Assembly (NCBI GenBank): GCA_013398295.1
Contig: VZSF01001139.1
Coordinates: 18,334 to 82,333 of the forward strand
Source: Chionis minor
Lineage: Eukaryota; Chordata; Aves; Charadriiformes; Chionididae
DNA length: 64,000 bases
Direction: 5' to 3'
In this document: piece after piece, positions 23,456-34,929 of the stretch
Position numbering within the stretch: the first letter of the stretch is position 1
How the letters are laid out: each line of letters begins with the position of its first letter
Notes under the pieces: generated by a model
What the model was told of the DNA's origin: nothing
Seen by the model: only the letters and a program-made list of their open reading frames with translations
Databases searched by the model: none
Position numbers and translations under genes: made by a program

Positions 23456-26400
23456 TGACATTGTGCCATTTTACATCCCATAAAGATTTGACCAGCTTGA
23501 GCTGATGTGAGGGAAGTGCTAGCAGTTGTGGTTATTGATTTCTGGCAAAGAAATTATAGGGTGATCTATCTAACTTCTTCACATTTCATTGCTTCCAGGT
23601 CTGTTTAGATATGAAATGTAGATGTGCATTGTGCCACTATAAACATGTCCCAGGAACACAATTCTCCATTCACAGTGTTGGCAGGAAATATGGTTTTGGA
23701 AATTACTATATAAATCTAAATATACATAGAGGGAGAGAAACTGTCATTATCTTAGTGGTCCATGTCCACAGCCTAAGTAAAAATCAATGAGAATTTATAG
23801 AAAAACCTTAAAATTCCGAAAATGAAGATTTCTTACACCAAGGTCTTTTCTGCGTACATTTTAAAGTCTTTATTTAGAATCTGATTCAGGTGTCCAAACA
23901 GTGGTGGTCAATGCCTCCAATATAGCCTGGGGTAGCTGAAACCCCAGCAGTGGACTGGGAAACATGGCCCAGCACTGACAGGAGACTTGCTGGACTAGGA
24001 GCTGGTGGACAAGCAGGACAGGCCAAAGCAATTGGGATATCTGATTTCTCTCACGTAACTAGAAAGGGAGGTCTGGACAACTGCACCAAAGGTGTCCAAC
24101 ATTAGAGGACATCAGTCTCATCACTTCCTTCACATATGATGGAGTCACATGTAATTTACCCTGCAGGGAATGAAAAATGAGTGTCTAGATGCTGCAGCAT
24201 GTGCTTAAAGGAAAGCTTGTAACCCAGACGTTAAGATTAGTGCAGGTTTGGCAATTCCAAATAGAACATTTAATTCACTTTGTCTCTTCTCTCTATGAAT
24301 CGAGGAAGCTTGCAACTTCAGCATGTGTGCAAAGAATGAATATCAACAGAATCCAGGGCACGGAGTGCTTTGGGGGATCTTGGGATTTGTGCTTAACAAA
24401 AAAACTTTTTTCCATCGGTCCAAGATTATCCACTGTGGAATTTAGACTTCACTGGAGGTAACATGGACATACTATGCAGCTGAGGAATGTCTTTTTTTTT
24501 TTTTTTTTTTTAACTGAACTATGTCTTCCTCAGATTTTGTTTGTTGGCAGTTACAAAACACCTTCTATGTCTATGTGCAGCTCATCCTCCAAGAAACTCA
24601 GGCTGTAATTCATGCCAAAGGGCTGAATCATGCAGCTACACTGGTTACAGGTGGAAAATCAAAAGTGGAGGTGGCTTTGAAAGCCCTTGTTTCACCAAGC
24701 ACGGTGGGCAAACCCTGCCCTGCCACCATCTCCTCAGCAGGGCAATCCTTTCATTCACAGGATGCTTGGGCTTTTCCTGGAGGAAGTGTTATGTGGGAGG
24801 TGTGCTATGCTGAGTGAATGACAATGGCAGCACTCTAGGGCTGGGGGTGAGGAAGCAATGAGGCCCTGGGGCCTCATTGAATGAACCAGTGTCCTCTTGT
24901 GGGCCTCAGTGGAAGAGAGAGCAGCCACAGCCAAGAGGGAAAGGAGCTCAGTTCTGTTTGGGGGGTGGGGGGGTGGGGAGAGACCTGGCAAACAGTACTA
25001 AGTGCATCCACACTGTGAATGAAATGACTTTTTCACATTCAATCCGCTCCTTCCCACTCACTCCGCAACTGCAAGGCTGAATCCTGACTTTCACACTGGT
25101 CTCTCCCCTTGGCTCTCTCCTTCTCAAACATTGCCCTGAGCCCTACTTGACTCGGACTCTGTCTACTTGACTGCTCAGACCTGGAGATAAAGGAGAAGGT
25201 ACAGTAGCTTGGCCTCAGTACCTCCAATTGTTCTACCAGTTGTCATGTGGAAATGCAGCCAGAGGAGCATAGAGGAAGACTGCAGAGTTTATCTTTCTCT
25301 CTTGTGAAGTTCAGGTTTCCAGTCTACTGGACATAGCTTGGATGTGGGTCCAGTCAGTAGGTGGTCTTCAGTGCTGGATGCTGGTCTGGGGCACTAAAGG
25401 TAACACAGCTTTACCAAAGACTGTTCCCCACCTCCAGGGCCACAGATGCAGCCTGGATCCTCGTGTGTCTTTACAGAAGCTCTGAGAATCAAGGATGCTA
25501 GGGGTCTGATTGCCAGAGAGCAAGGGTGGGTGCGAAAGCATGCTCACTTTTGACCAAAAAGCTCAACTGCTGCTCACAAGGTCTGTGCTTGAAGGCATGC
25601 CTGTAACCCAGACATGTTGAGATTAGTGCAGATTTGGCTATTTAAAATAGAGCATTTAATTTGCCCACCAAGGCCTCCAGATGCCAGGCCCAGGATGGAG
25701 CCTGCTTTCTCTGTGGAGGGCTGCTCCTCTAGCAGTCCTGTCTCCATCAGAAACAAAAGTGAAGTTTTAGTACTGAAGTTTTAGACTGACTCCAGGTCAA
25801 TACTGACACCTGCCTACTCTTCCCATTATTCCTCCAACCCCTTTCCAGCCTCATCCTTGGCAGCTGCAGGGAGATGCCCCAGTGCAGCTTACAATGTAAT
25901 TTCTCTCCATGACATAGACCAGGATGGACTGTTTTTTCTCGCTACTGTTACTGGGCCACACATATTCTCCATTAACCTCCAGTGGTCAGAGTGGTTTCTT
26001 GACTCTCTTTCCCAAGGTACCATCTTGAGGTTATAGCTGATGCTCTCTGGCCTGGTACAGGAAAGCTTCACAACTCAAGCTTTGGGGGAAACTGGTACAG
26101 GGAATGCCCCAGAAAAGCCCTGAACTGGTTATGTCTCATCTGTTGAGATGAGGATGCAGGGTATGACCCATCACTCAGAAAAATTTATCCTCATTCCCAC
26201 AGTCCCCTTCACCAACCAGTTCTCCCTGAATTTGACCCCGCACCTGTACTCCTAGAGCCCTGAAGATCCAACTACCTGCCACTGTCTAGACACCGAGTCA
26301 GGGACACAGAATCCTGAAGGTCTGTGACGAAAAGAAACAACTGAGCAACCCTGCTCAGTGCTGTTAGAAGTCTCCTTTTGTCCATGTCCTCTTCCCTCCA

Positions 26401-28455
26401 AAATGGCAGCCTATTACCCTTCTCTGGTGTAATCCATATCATTCCCCTCACCCTGCTCCTCCTGGAAAGCAAAGGAGGAGTATAGATGCTCTTTGCCAAT
26501 CAAGTCTCACCCTAAGAAGGCAGGAAAAGTATGGAGGAACTTCCCCTGTGCACTGCACAAAGACAGTAAACCTTTAAACCCTGTAAAATATGAGGCATGC
26601 AAATATAATCTCTAGTTCATTGTCAGTTACAAGTCTGGTTCAGCCTGTCCTGATATTTCTTTCTCTGCCTTCCCAGCTACAGCAGAATGAAATACCAGCC
26701 TGTTAACCATCCAGGTAAAACAAAACAGAAAAAAATAAGTAGTTACATCTTAACAAAGTTTTCTTATTTCATGGCCTTGATTTTAGAGGAAAGCTGGAAA
26801 TAACTCACTTTCTCTGGTGGCTTACAAAGAAATATAGCCTGTGTGACCAAGCATCACAACAGAACCAAAGAAAGAATAAAGGAAAGCAAGAAAGCAATGC
26901 ATGTCAAGGTAACCCAAGCAAGCTCTTTTGAAAAGCCCACCTAAATGTCTAGAAATATTTTATCCCTAATTGAAGGCCATAGGCTCTCTGGCTGAAGATT
27001 AGCATGGCCCTACAATGGTTGACTGCTCTTTCACCTAACAGCTATGGGACACTCATCACTGTTTTGTGTAGGATTTGCTCTGACTACGAGAGAATGTGGA
27101 AGGAGTATGCAGGAAGGTGACAATGTTTTAACTTGTGAAATTGAATGGTGATATTAAATAGACATGAGTCTATTAACTATAGTCTATAACTATTCTGGTT
27201 TATATCACACGTGTGGCTGGAGATGAATCTCTTACTGACGCTGTCACAGATATTTTGGTTTGGTTTGGTTTATCTATTCCCTTCTCTCTGCACCTATGGA
27301 CATGCTCAGTTAGCCCCTCCTACCACTTCCTCAGCCCTTATAAACTCCTGACATCCTGGCAGCTGTGTCTGTGGGGAAGGTAGAGATCCCCTGCAGCAAC
27401 TGGATCCTTCCTGGCTTTGCCTCATTTCTACACCAGGACAGAAGAGCAGAACTTAAACTGCAACATTCTTCATGTCCCTAAAGACCTCTAAGTGCGCCGC
27501 GCTAACCCAGGAAGAGCTTATCTCCAGCCGCTCCAACAGCTCTCCTTGCTGCTCCCAAATCCCTTTGGGTATTCAAATGACCTGGAGCAGCCCTCCCTGT
27601 TCCTCTGGCTCCCCAGTCAACCTCTCTGTGCTGGGTGGAGTGGAGCAGTGGAGACAGCGCTGCCTTGCCTCTAAATGAATTTGAAGTCAGCCTGCACACT
27701 GAGCAGTGTGGGTAATGAGCAGGCAATCAAGGCACTCTCTGATGGACTTACAGTTCTGAGGCATCTCCCATTTATCAGCATTGGTACTGGAGCACATACA
27801 GTATGCAATGGGCAACAGGATTCTCATAGAGCCACATGGTTCACTTTGCCCAGGGTAGATGTTCATCCCACGTGGGTATCCTGCTCTTCACCATGCAGGA
27901 ACAGGAAGACTGCCTGCTTTCAGTGTTTTGGGCACAACTCACAGTGATATGCACATGGAGGAGCCAGAAATGAAAATCCTCCTGCTCCCTCCCAGATCTG
28001 GTAGCTGTAGCCCTTGGCTGGGGGTGGGGCAACAGGTTTGGGCCCTGCTGAGGGAGGGAGGATATCACTCCCAGTGAGAAGACCCTCTCCACATTACCAT
28101 GCCTGTCACGTCCGAGCCATCTACACGACCACAGCCATCTACAGGGCCACAGCATTTGATAGGAGGTTCAGAAAAAATGATATGAGGGGCCCTGGGGAGG
28201 CAAAGGAGGTCCCTGTGTTTCCTGTGCAGGTTGAGCAATACAAAAACCCGAATGTAGTTTCCTGTCTCCACCCAGGCCAGCAATGAATGCAGCGTATGAA
28301 GTACCTGCAACTGCAAAGGGGTTGTTCAAAAAAAGGCTGCAAATCTGCCTGGAGTTTTAAGGAAGCCTGAGCCATCAGCGCTGGAAGGAAGGACAGGGCA
28401 TTTCTTTGCTGAGTCACCTTCTCAGCCCCACAATTTTACTTTTCTACTTCACAGT
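23456..28455. other. unassigned 5-kb stretch
   Basis: No gene recognised. It contains a T-run (24492-24511), a G-rich run (24959-24980) and a roughly 80-base pair of direct repeats at 24195-24280 and 25580-25670 (see findings). A TATA-like CCTTATAAACTCC lies at 27338, but no gene follows it that I can identify. A CACAGTG with a 6/9 nonamer at 23-bp spacing lies near 27945 but is not preceded by V-type coding sequence. Confidence 0.35.
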
Positions 28456-28460
28456 GCACC

Positions 28461-28536
28461 ATGCAAAATCCTCTGGGGAAGCCTGCAATGTTCCTCTGGA
28501 TGCTTTGCCTCTGCACCTTTGGTGCAGCCCTTAAAG
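28461..28536 (+). other. orphan signal-peptide exon, possible V-gene leader
   Basis: An ATG opens a short hydrophobic peptide (the core reads MFLWMLCLCTFGAAL) ending after one base of a codon at a GTGAGA donor. This is the shape and phase of L-PART1 exons of immunoglobulin and T-cell receptor V genes. A pyrimidine-rich acceptor ends at 28650, but the sequence after it keeps only a weak resemblance to VH framework 1 and stops soon. An octamer-like CTGCAAAT lies at 28337. It may be the remains of another V gene upstream of the VH-delta; it may also be chance. Confidence 0.3.
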
Positions 28537-28699
28537 GTGAGAGCCCCTGCTTTCCTGAGAAGAAGACATGGACGTGAGTTTTTTGTGTTTCCCTTTGCCA
28601 GTGACCTGTATCATTTCCAATATACTTTGCCCTTTCCTGCCCTCCTACAGGATGTGTGGAGGTTGGAGGACGGATAGAAGGATGGAGATCTGACATAGC

Positions 28700-29485
28700 C
28701 CTGCAGTACCCCACTGCCAGGCATAGAAGAGATGTTCACCAGCCCCAGGGCTGGAAGGGAAGGTAGCCCAAGCTGTCTCTTCCTGACCTAGGCAGATCTG
28801 AACTATGTCATTCCATGATATCTTGATCCCTCTCTCCAGATGACCAGAGCATCGCTCAGCCCTGCTGTGGGTGGGAATGGGAGGACCCAGGGTGGCTCTG
28901 GGCTTAGCTCTGGCTAGAGAAAGAGGCAGAAGATGGTCCTGATACTGTCATGTCCTCTCTGGGCAACAATTGTAGGAGGTAACGCAGGTCCCAAGAGGGA
29001 TCTTAGGAACACAGGGCCATTTCTGTTCCCAGGTATTTCCTGGTATTGCCCTGCTGTAATGCCTATCCCATGTGTTCCTGCTCTGTCACATCTTATTTAT
29101 CCACATATTGAGGTATCCAGCACATTGAGAGAGAAAGGTTGTGTAGGAGAACAGGGACAGCTTTGGAGCTTTAACTTCCCTCTGTAAAAGGGAGAGGAGC
29201 AGTTTGTAGCCTCCCAGCATTCTCCTTCCCCTGTACCAAACATTGTGCCCTGTCTGAATGCACAGTCTGTCAGTGGTAGGGAGCAACCCGGAGTAAGGGG
29301 CACAACAGGTGGAAGTGAAAGGGAGCCTTTGGGCAGCTTGCACCTATCCCATTTGTTGCTGTGACCCTGGCCAAGTGTCTTGGCAGATAAGAGCCCTCGG
29401 GTGTGGCTGGTGGTGGGTGGAGAGGGGCTGACAGCAGTCATGGGCTCAATGCGTATCTCCTGCCAGACCTCTGACTGTAAACAGG
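28700..29485. other. unassigned sequence
   Basis: No gene or repeat family recognised. Confidence 0.35.
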
Positions 29486-29488
29486 GCC

Positions 29489-30025
29489 TGCCGGAGAAGA
29501 GCGGTCCCGAATCAACAACCGTACATCGATACGATTAGAGTTGTTGTTCGTTTATTAGAAGCGCATAGCACTCTTTTATACAAGAGATATGTTTTCACAC
29601 GACAAACAGCATACATGTTAGATTCTTATTGGTTAGTTACATTAAAATATGCACCTACAGTCTTTCTTTATTGGAACATTAAAACCAGTCATGCGGTCAG
29701 GTTTCTTCTCTGTATCGCTTCATGCGCCCACTTTCCATATCAGGGAGAGAATGTTGTCAACAACTTTCTTCCTCTCTTCATGTCCTTGAGCGGGCTCAGG
29801 ATAAGCGAGCGCCAGCACGATTTTCCTACAGCAGGCCAAGATTGTCCAAATCAGTCATCATTATGCTATGACCGTTTTCCACCAGAAATTCTCCTACATC
29901 TGACCATTTGGTTTCACTTGTACCAACAGATGCCTAGTGCGGGGGTACCAAGTTTCTCTTCTACATCAACCACAGTCTTTCCACATCATAATATGGGGCT
30001 ACTGTGGAGAGGCAAGCTACCACCT
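29489..30025 (-). mobile_element. solo LTR of an endogenous retrovirus
   Basis: Read on minus, it has a TATAAAAGAG box (complement at about 29571-29580), then an AATAAA-type signal (complement at about 29553), then an R/U5-like end at GCCGGCA near 29489. That is the order U3-R-U5 of a retroviral LTR. No gag, pol or env remnant adjoins it, so it is probably a solo LTR. The far (U3) boundary near 30025 is estimated. Confidence 0.65.
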
Positions 30026-30029
30026 CTAG

Positions 30030-30692
30030 TAGCAGCTCCCAGATGACATCTCTGATCTTGTGCATCCCTCATCCTCAAGACCCTACCAAATATTTCTGCA
30101 TGTGGTGACTTAGGACAGCTTTCAGGAGCGAGGCAGGGACCAGGCAAAATCCTCTCTCGGTATCTGCTCACCCTGAGACTGACTAGGTCGTTGATGTCCC
30201 CTAAACAGTGTGAAGCACCACAGGAAAGAGGATGGAAAGAGAGCTAGACACTCCTGTGGATGCAAGAGGAAGAAGAGGAGGGATACTGCTGGGGAATATG
30301 GAGTGGAGCAGGGGATGCCTCTCCTTCTACTGAGCCAAGGCTGGAAGAGCCTAGCAGGGCCCAGGAGAGTCCCAGCTCTGACTTGTACTCCTGCTGAGCT
30401 GCAGGGTACACTTGGACCATAGTCCCACAAAGGGTGCAGATGAGCACCAAAGGTGAACCCAGTATCCTTAGCCCACCTCCACCCGTGCAGTCGCTGGGAC
30501 TGGTTTGTACCCTGGGCTGGTGTTCCCAGTGCTGCTGGGGGGCTAGAAGGGTCACCAGCTCCATCTGCCCAACCCAGGTCTTGCCTCTCCCTTCTGGGAA
30601 TCCAGAGTTGGGCTCTGCTCCAATCTGTGTCCCTTTGAGGTTTAGTTTCTCTTCTCCCTGCCTGAAAACAGAAGGACCTAATCCCATAGAGG
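30030..30692. promoter_or_regulatory. region upstream of the VH-delta leader
   Basis: This should contain the V promoter. I see neither a clear ATGCAAAT/ATTTGCAT octamer nor a canonical TATA box. ORFs on both strands here (for example 30122-30724 on minus) have no recognisable domain and are read as chance. Confidence 0.3.
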
Positions 30693-30738
30693 ATGGGTCC
30701 TTGGCTCCTGACCTTGTTCTGCACAGCTCTGCTGGGAG
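30693..30738 (+). CDS. VH-delta leader exon (L-PART1)
   Basis: The 46-base exon encodes MGPWLLTLFCTALLG plus the first base of a Gly codon, then a GTAAGA donor. Length, hydrophobic core and phase 1 are those of V-gene leader exons. It can join either the acceptor at 31143 (VH relic) or that at 31468 (the VH-delta exon); both begin with two bases completing Gly. Joined to the latter it gives a signal peptide ending TALLGGTLS before HIKMVASG, closely resembling the leader of clan II VH genes. Signal cleavage would deliver the receptor chain to the ER. Which V exon it originally served is unclear. Confidence 0.8.
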
Positions 30739-31143
30739 GTAAGACCCATGAGGGAAGGGAAAGAGACTGGGGCTGAGTAGACTTAGGCTACCCCTGTACA
30801 CCTTGGCCTGCTACTGCCCAACTCTAAATGCCGCTATATAAGACGAACCATGGAAATCATCTTCCCTTGTCAGTTCGAGTGGGATGCTGGTGCAGTGCAG
30901 ATGAGGGACATTTTCAGAGATTTTTCTGAGCATGGAGTAATGGGAAGATATTCCTAGACAAAGCAAATAACTTCCCCAAGGAGCTGTGCAGAGTCTCACT
31001 CTGAGCAGCCTTTGGATTTTCTAGGGGCAGGCCATTACCTGGGGATGTTTACGAGCCCCATGCTTCTTGTCCCTCTGGGTCTCATGTGCAACTGACAAAC
31101 CAGTTCCCCATGTGTCCCTGCCAGCCTGTTCTCTTTGTGCACA

Positions 31144-31253
31144 GGCGTGTGGGTCCAGGCAGAGGTGGTGAAGGAAGCAGGAAGACTGGGGAGGGATGGA
31201 GACTCCATGCTCTCCTTCTGCCAAATTTCTGGATATATATTTAAAGATGTAGC
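31144..31253 (+). pseudogene. truncated VH segment relic (FR1-CDR1 only)
   Basis: After a good acceptor (TTCTCTTTGTGCACAG) the exon reads GVWVQAEVVKEAGRLG, then a DSMLSFCQISGY framework 1 with its conserved Cys, then a CDR1-like stretch. Similarity to VH ends near 31253. There is no framework 2, framework 3, second Cys or recombination signal. It sits inside the intron between the leader and the complete VH-delta exon. It is probably the front of a V gene whose rear was deleted, perhaps by an exchange that also placed its leader ahead of the next V. Confidence 0.78.
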
Positions 31254-31468
31254 ATGTTTACCAGCAGTTACTCAGATTCTCATGGGCCTCCTGCCTCAGC
31301 AATCCTTTGGTCAGTACAAAGAAATCCTGCCACTGCCTCCAGGGATAACTCCTGGAACTACAGGCCAAAATTCTGGTTTTGTGCACCCTACAACCTCAGG
31401 ATGGACTACTGCATTCACGAGCTTTCTCATAAACACTCAAATCTCACCCCTGCCCTTTGTCTTTCCAG

Positions 31469-31784
31469 GTACCCTTTCCCACATAAAGATGGTGGCATCT
31501 GGTCCCAAGGAGGGGAGGGTCTCTGGATCACTCTCACTCACCTGTACTGTAAAAGGTGCACCTCTGGATAGCCCTCGATATGACTGGAATTGTGTCCGTC
31601 AGGCCCCAGGAGGGGAGCTGCAATTTCTAGGTTGGATCTATCCTTTTGGGAACAACACAGGCTATGCCCCAGCCTTTCAAGGCCGAGTCACCATCTCTGC
31701 AGATAAAGACAAAAACAAGGTCTCCCTGAAGCTGCATGCCCTTACAGCCTTAGATACAGCCACCTATTTCTGTGCCAGGCAGCA
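31469..31784 (+). CDS. VH-delta variable exon (antibody-like V segment of a TCR delta locus)
   Basis: This encodes the antigen-recognition V domain of a TCR delta chain built from a VH-type segment. The order is: acceptor ending at 31468, residues TLS of the leader, framework 1 HIKMVASGPKEG with LSLTC (Cys codon 31543), framework 2 with VRQAPGGELQFLGWI, framework 3 FQGRVTISADKDKNK, and DTATYFCAR with Cys codon 31771. The frame is fully open. The pattern is closest to clan II (human VH4-like) VH genes. Assignment to delta instead of heavy chain rests on the D, J and C-delta segments downstream on the same strand. Oddities: the normally invariant framework 2 Trp is Cys (TGT at 31591), and Gly44 and Trp47 (Kabat) are Glu and Phe. 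Those changes could impair folding or alter chain pairing, so functionality is open. Confidence 0.88.
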
Positions 31785-31823
31785 CACAGGGATGCCAATG
31801 GAGGGAGAGGCAGCACAAAAAGG
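31785..31823 (+). promoter_or_regulatory. 23-RSS of VH-delta
   Basis: Heptamer CACAGGG (31785-31791; 6/7 of CACAGTG, with the essential CAC intact), spacer of exactly 23 bases, and nonamer ACAAAAAGG (31815-31823; 7/9). It directly follows the V coding end, and a 23-base spacer is the type expected for TRD and IGH V segments. It is the RAG1/RAG2 cutting site. Confidence 0.9.
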
Positions 31824-31829
31824 GTGAAG

Positions 31830-32585
31830 ACTGCTGTGGTGACAGGGTCCTTTCTCAAAATTACAGTTGCCAGTACTTGCTCTGGGAAATATCAATGACA
31901 TTTGGGATTAATAGATGTTGGAAGTCCAAATCTATCCACGGGCAACTGAATTTGCAGTAAAATGTGACATTTATAGTAGAAGTTAGAAATAAAATTTCAT
32001 GTATGAGTAAGTTCCATGGACAGGTCAATCCCCAAACCCCCCCAACGCAGGGGACTGTTCACTTCCATTCACAGACTTCACCACAAGTTACCATCACCAC
32101 CTCTTTCTCACAACTACCCTGGTCATCCTTCAGTCCCAGGAGAATGCATGCAGAGGGACCACCTCAGGGCATGTCTCTGGGCAGAGATTCTGTGAAGCCA
32201 GTGTAAGGGCTGCAGGAGGGCACGTGGCTCCTTCTTTGTGCAACCCAAATCTACTCTAAGCTGCCTGTTCTGTAAAGAAGGGTGTTGCACCCTTGGAGGG
32301 TAGGTACCCTCACAGCTCTGGGCACAGAGGCTTGGATGCATGTTTTGTTACACACTGGACCTGGGGTGAGGCCTGAGCAGTGACATTCTGCAGTAGCAAA
32401 TGTAAAAACTCACTGCACAAGAGGAAACGCTTTTGAACTGATGGGGCTTTTTGGGTGAGAGGACCCTGCAAGCAAGGGACCATCAGGAGAGAGGGAGGTT
32501 CCTCTGGGGACACAGAGGTGGTGTAGAAGACGAAGGAAGATGGAAAATGGTATCTTGGGCTGCATAAGGCAAAGCTTTGCCAGCA
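31830..32585. other. unassigned sequence in the V to D interval
   Basis: No D or J segment and no known repeat was found by eye. Confidence 0.4.
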
Positions 32586-32589
32586 CATC

Positions 32590-33135
32590 AAGGGAGGGGA
32601 ATCCTTCTCCTCTGCTCAGGACTGGTGAGACTGCACCTGGAGAGCTGTGTCCGGTTCTGGGCTCCCCAGTATGAAAGACATGGACATACTGGAGAGAGTC
32701 CAGCAAAGGGACACAAAGATGATTAAGCAGCATCTCTCCTGTAAGGAAAGGCTGAGAGAGCTGGGACTGTTCATCCTGAAGAAGAGAAGGCTCTGGGGGT
32801 ACTTTATCAATATATAAATACCTGGAGGGAGGGTGTAAAGATGACAGAGCCAGGCTCTTTCTAATGGTGTCCAGTGACAGGACAAGAGGTAATGGGCACA
32901 AACAGAAACACGGTAGGTTCCCTATGAACTTAAGGAAACAGGTTTTACTGTGAGAGTGACCAAGCACTGGCATACGTTGCCCAGAAAGTTTGTGGAGTTT
33001 GCCTCCTTGGAGATACTCAAAAGCCATCTGGACATGGTCCTTGACTACCTGTTCTGAGTGGAGGGGGGTGTTGGACCAGATAACTTCCAAATGTCCCTTT
33101 AAACCTCAACCATTGTCTGATTATGTCATTCTAAG
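32590..33135 (+). mobile_element. CR1 LINE fragment, sense
   Basis: GACTGCACCTGGAGAGCTGT, TCTGGGCTCCCCAGTATGAA and GCTGAGAGAGCTGGGACTGT are the sense-strand counterparts of the ORF2 end in other copies. The 3' end at about 33095-33135 has a mutated terminus. The 226-codon minus ORF over this region is antisense to the element and not a gene. Confidence 0.92.
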
Positions 33136-34138
33136 TTGCCTTCTATAGTTTCCAGGTCAGGCTTGTAGTGAGGCTGAGCATATATTCCTAAGAAGCGCAC
33201 TCACACAGTATACAACATATACATGGCTGGCCACACAGCCCAAGAAACACAGAGAACGCAGCACTCATTACAATATGAATAGCATAAACAGCCTGATACC
33301 ATTTTTCTCTCTGGTTGATCAGGATGAATGGCCATTAATTGAAAACATGTACATGTATTCACATATATACACTGTGGAGACCTCCAGTAGCTGACCCTAG
33401 GTACTCAGGTCTACCCAGTAGTTGTCCACACCTCTGAGGCCCAAAGTCTCCCTCCTGTTGCTGGTTCTCAGACCTGTGCACGCACCCACCCACCCACCCA
33501 GAGACACAGTCTATGGCCCCACTCCTAGTAACTGACTTTAGACACCCAGTCTATGCAGTAGATGGCCCTGGATCCCCTGGTTTCCCAGTTGCCTCAGATG
33601 CAAAAGGTCTTCCTGCTAGGTGGCCTGGACCTTTGGCCTCACTGTACCGACCAGAGGTCCAGCCCCCTGGCCTGTACTCTGGTACTTGGTTTGATCCTCC
33701 TGCCCCCTCCTCCAAGAAGCCAAATTTCAGAGTCTCTTATTTCTCCAGTACCTGGCCCAGGCTTAGGGCTGCTTCAACTCTTGGCTCCCAATCCTCTTAT
33801 CCTACTCATTGGCTAGTCTGGCTTGCTATTCAGTAGTGATTGCACACATTGACGTAACAGCCACACAATATGCACTTACTCTAGTCTCTGAAGTTGCTAG
33901 TACACAGGGGTTCTTATGACCCTCCAATTGCTGGCACCCCTGTGACCCCATTTTTTTCTTTTCCTCAACATGGCTTTTTGTGATGTTTGCTGCTCCATTT
34001 TTTTTACTTCCCATACTATTCTCAAATAAGCAACCTGCCAATAATTACTTTTTTTTTTTTTGTCATTGGTCCCAATTCTATTACTTTCATACCTAAATTT
34101 GATATTTCTGACCGTATTACCTAGCAATTTTGGATCAA
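33136..34138. other. unassigned sequence with a short CCCA repeat
   Basis: No gene recognised. A short tetranucleotide run (CACCCACCCACCCACCCA) lies at 33482-33499, and T-rich runs lie near 33951, 34000 and 34049. Confidence 0.4.
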
Positions 34139-34140
34139 TA

Positions 34141-34925
34141 TAGAATCATAGAATCATGGAATGGTTTAGGTTGGAAAAGACCTTAAAGATCATCTAGTTC
34201 CAACTGCCTGCCATGGGCAGGGACACCTTCCACTAGATCATCCAACCTTTGAACATCTCCAGGGATGGGGCACCCACAACTTCACTGGGCAACCTGTGCC
34301 AGTGTCTCACGACCCTCATAGTAAATAATTTCTTCTTAATGTCTAATATAAATCTACTCTCTTTCAGTTTAAAAGCCTTACCCTGCTACTATTACTACAT
34401 GCCTTGATAAAAAGTCCCTCCCCACCTTTCCTGTAGGCCCCCTTTAAGTACTGAAAGGCTACTCTAAGGTCTCCCTGGAGCCTTCTCCAGGCTGAATAAC
34501 CCCAACTCTCTCAGCCTATCTTCATAGTAGCGATGCTCCAGCCCTCTGATCATCCTTGTGGCCCTCCTCTGGAACTGCTCCAACAGGTTTATGTCCTTCT
34601 TATGTTGGGGGCCCCAGAGCTGAATGCAATGTTCCAGATGGGGGTGTCACAAGAGTGGATTAGAGGGGCAGAATCCCCTCCCTCGACCTGCTGGCCACGC
34701 TTCTTTTGATGCAGCCCAGGATGCGATTGACTTTCTGGACTGTGAGTGCACATTGCCAGCTCATGTTGATCTTCTCATCCACCAACACCACCAGGGGCTG
34801 TTCTCAATCCATTCTCTACCCAGCCTGTATTTTTGTCTTGCAATTGCCCCAGCCCACGTGCAGGACCTTGGATTTCGCCTGGTTGAAATGAGATTTGCAT
34901 GAGCCCACCTCTCAAGCCTGTAAAG
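34141..34925 (-). mobile_element. CR1 LINE fragment, 3' end plus ORF2 end
   Basis: TAGAATCATAGAATCATGGA then TGGTTTAGGTTGGAAAAGAC marks the 3' terminus at the low coordinate. The copy extends about 780 bases through CR1 ORF2 sequence (complement of the region with CCAACAGGTTTATGTCCTTC). It ends against retroviral sequence near 34925, and a minus-strand ORF runs across that junction by chance. Confidence 0.93.
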
Positions 34926-34929
34926 GTCA

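Noticed and set aside
27945..27983. CACAGTG with 23-base spacer and ATGAAAATC
   Set aside because: The nonamer is only 6/9, and the preceding bases do not read a V framework 3 or YxC motif.
30122..30801. Two overlapping minus ORFs of 200 and 185 codons
   Set aside because: No recognisable motif; they overlap each other in different frames and cover the VH-delta leader on the opposite strand.
32410..33090. 226-codon minus ORF
   Set aside because: Largely antisense to the sense-oriented CR1 fragment at 32590-33135.
33370..33376. Perfect CACTGTG heptamer in the V-D interval
   Set aside because: No T-rich nonamer at a 12- or 23-base distance; a chance match.
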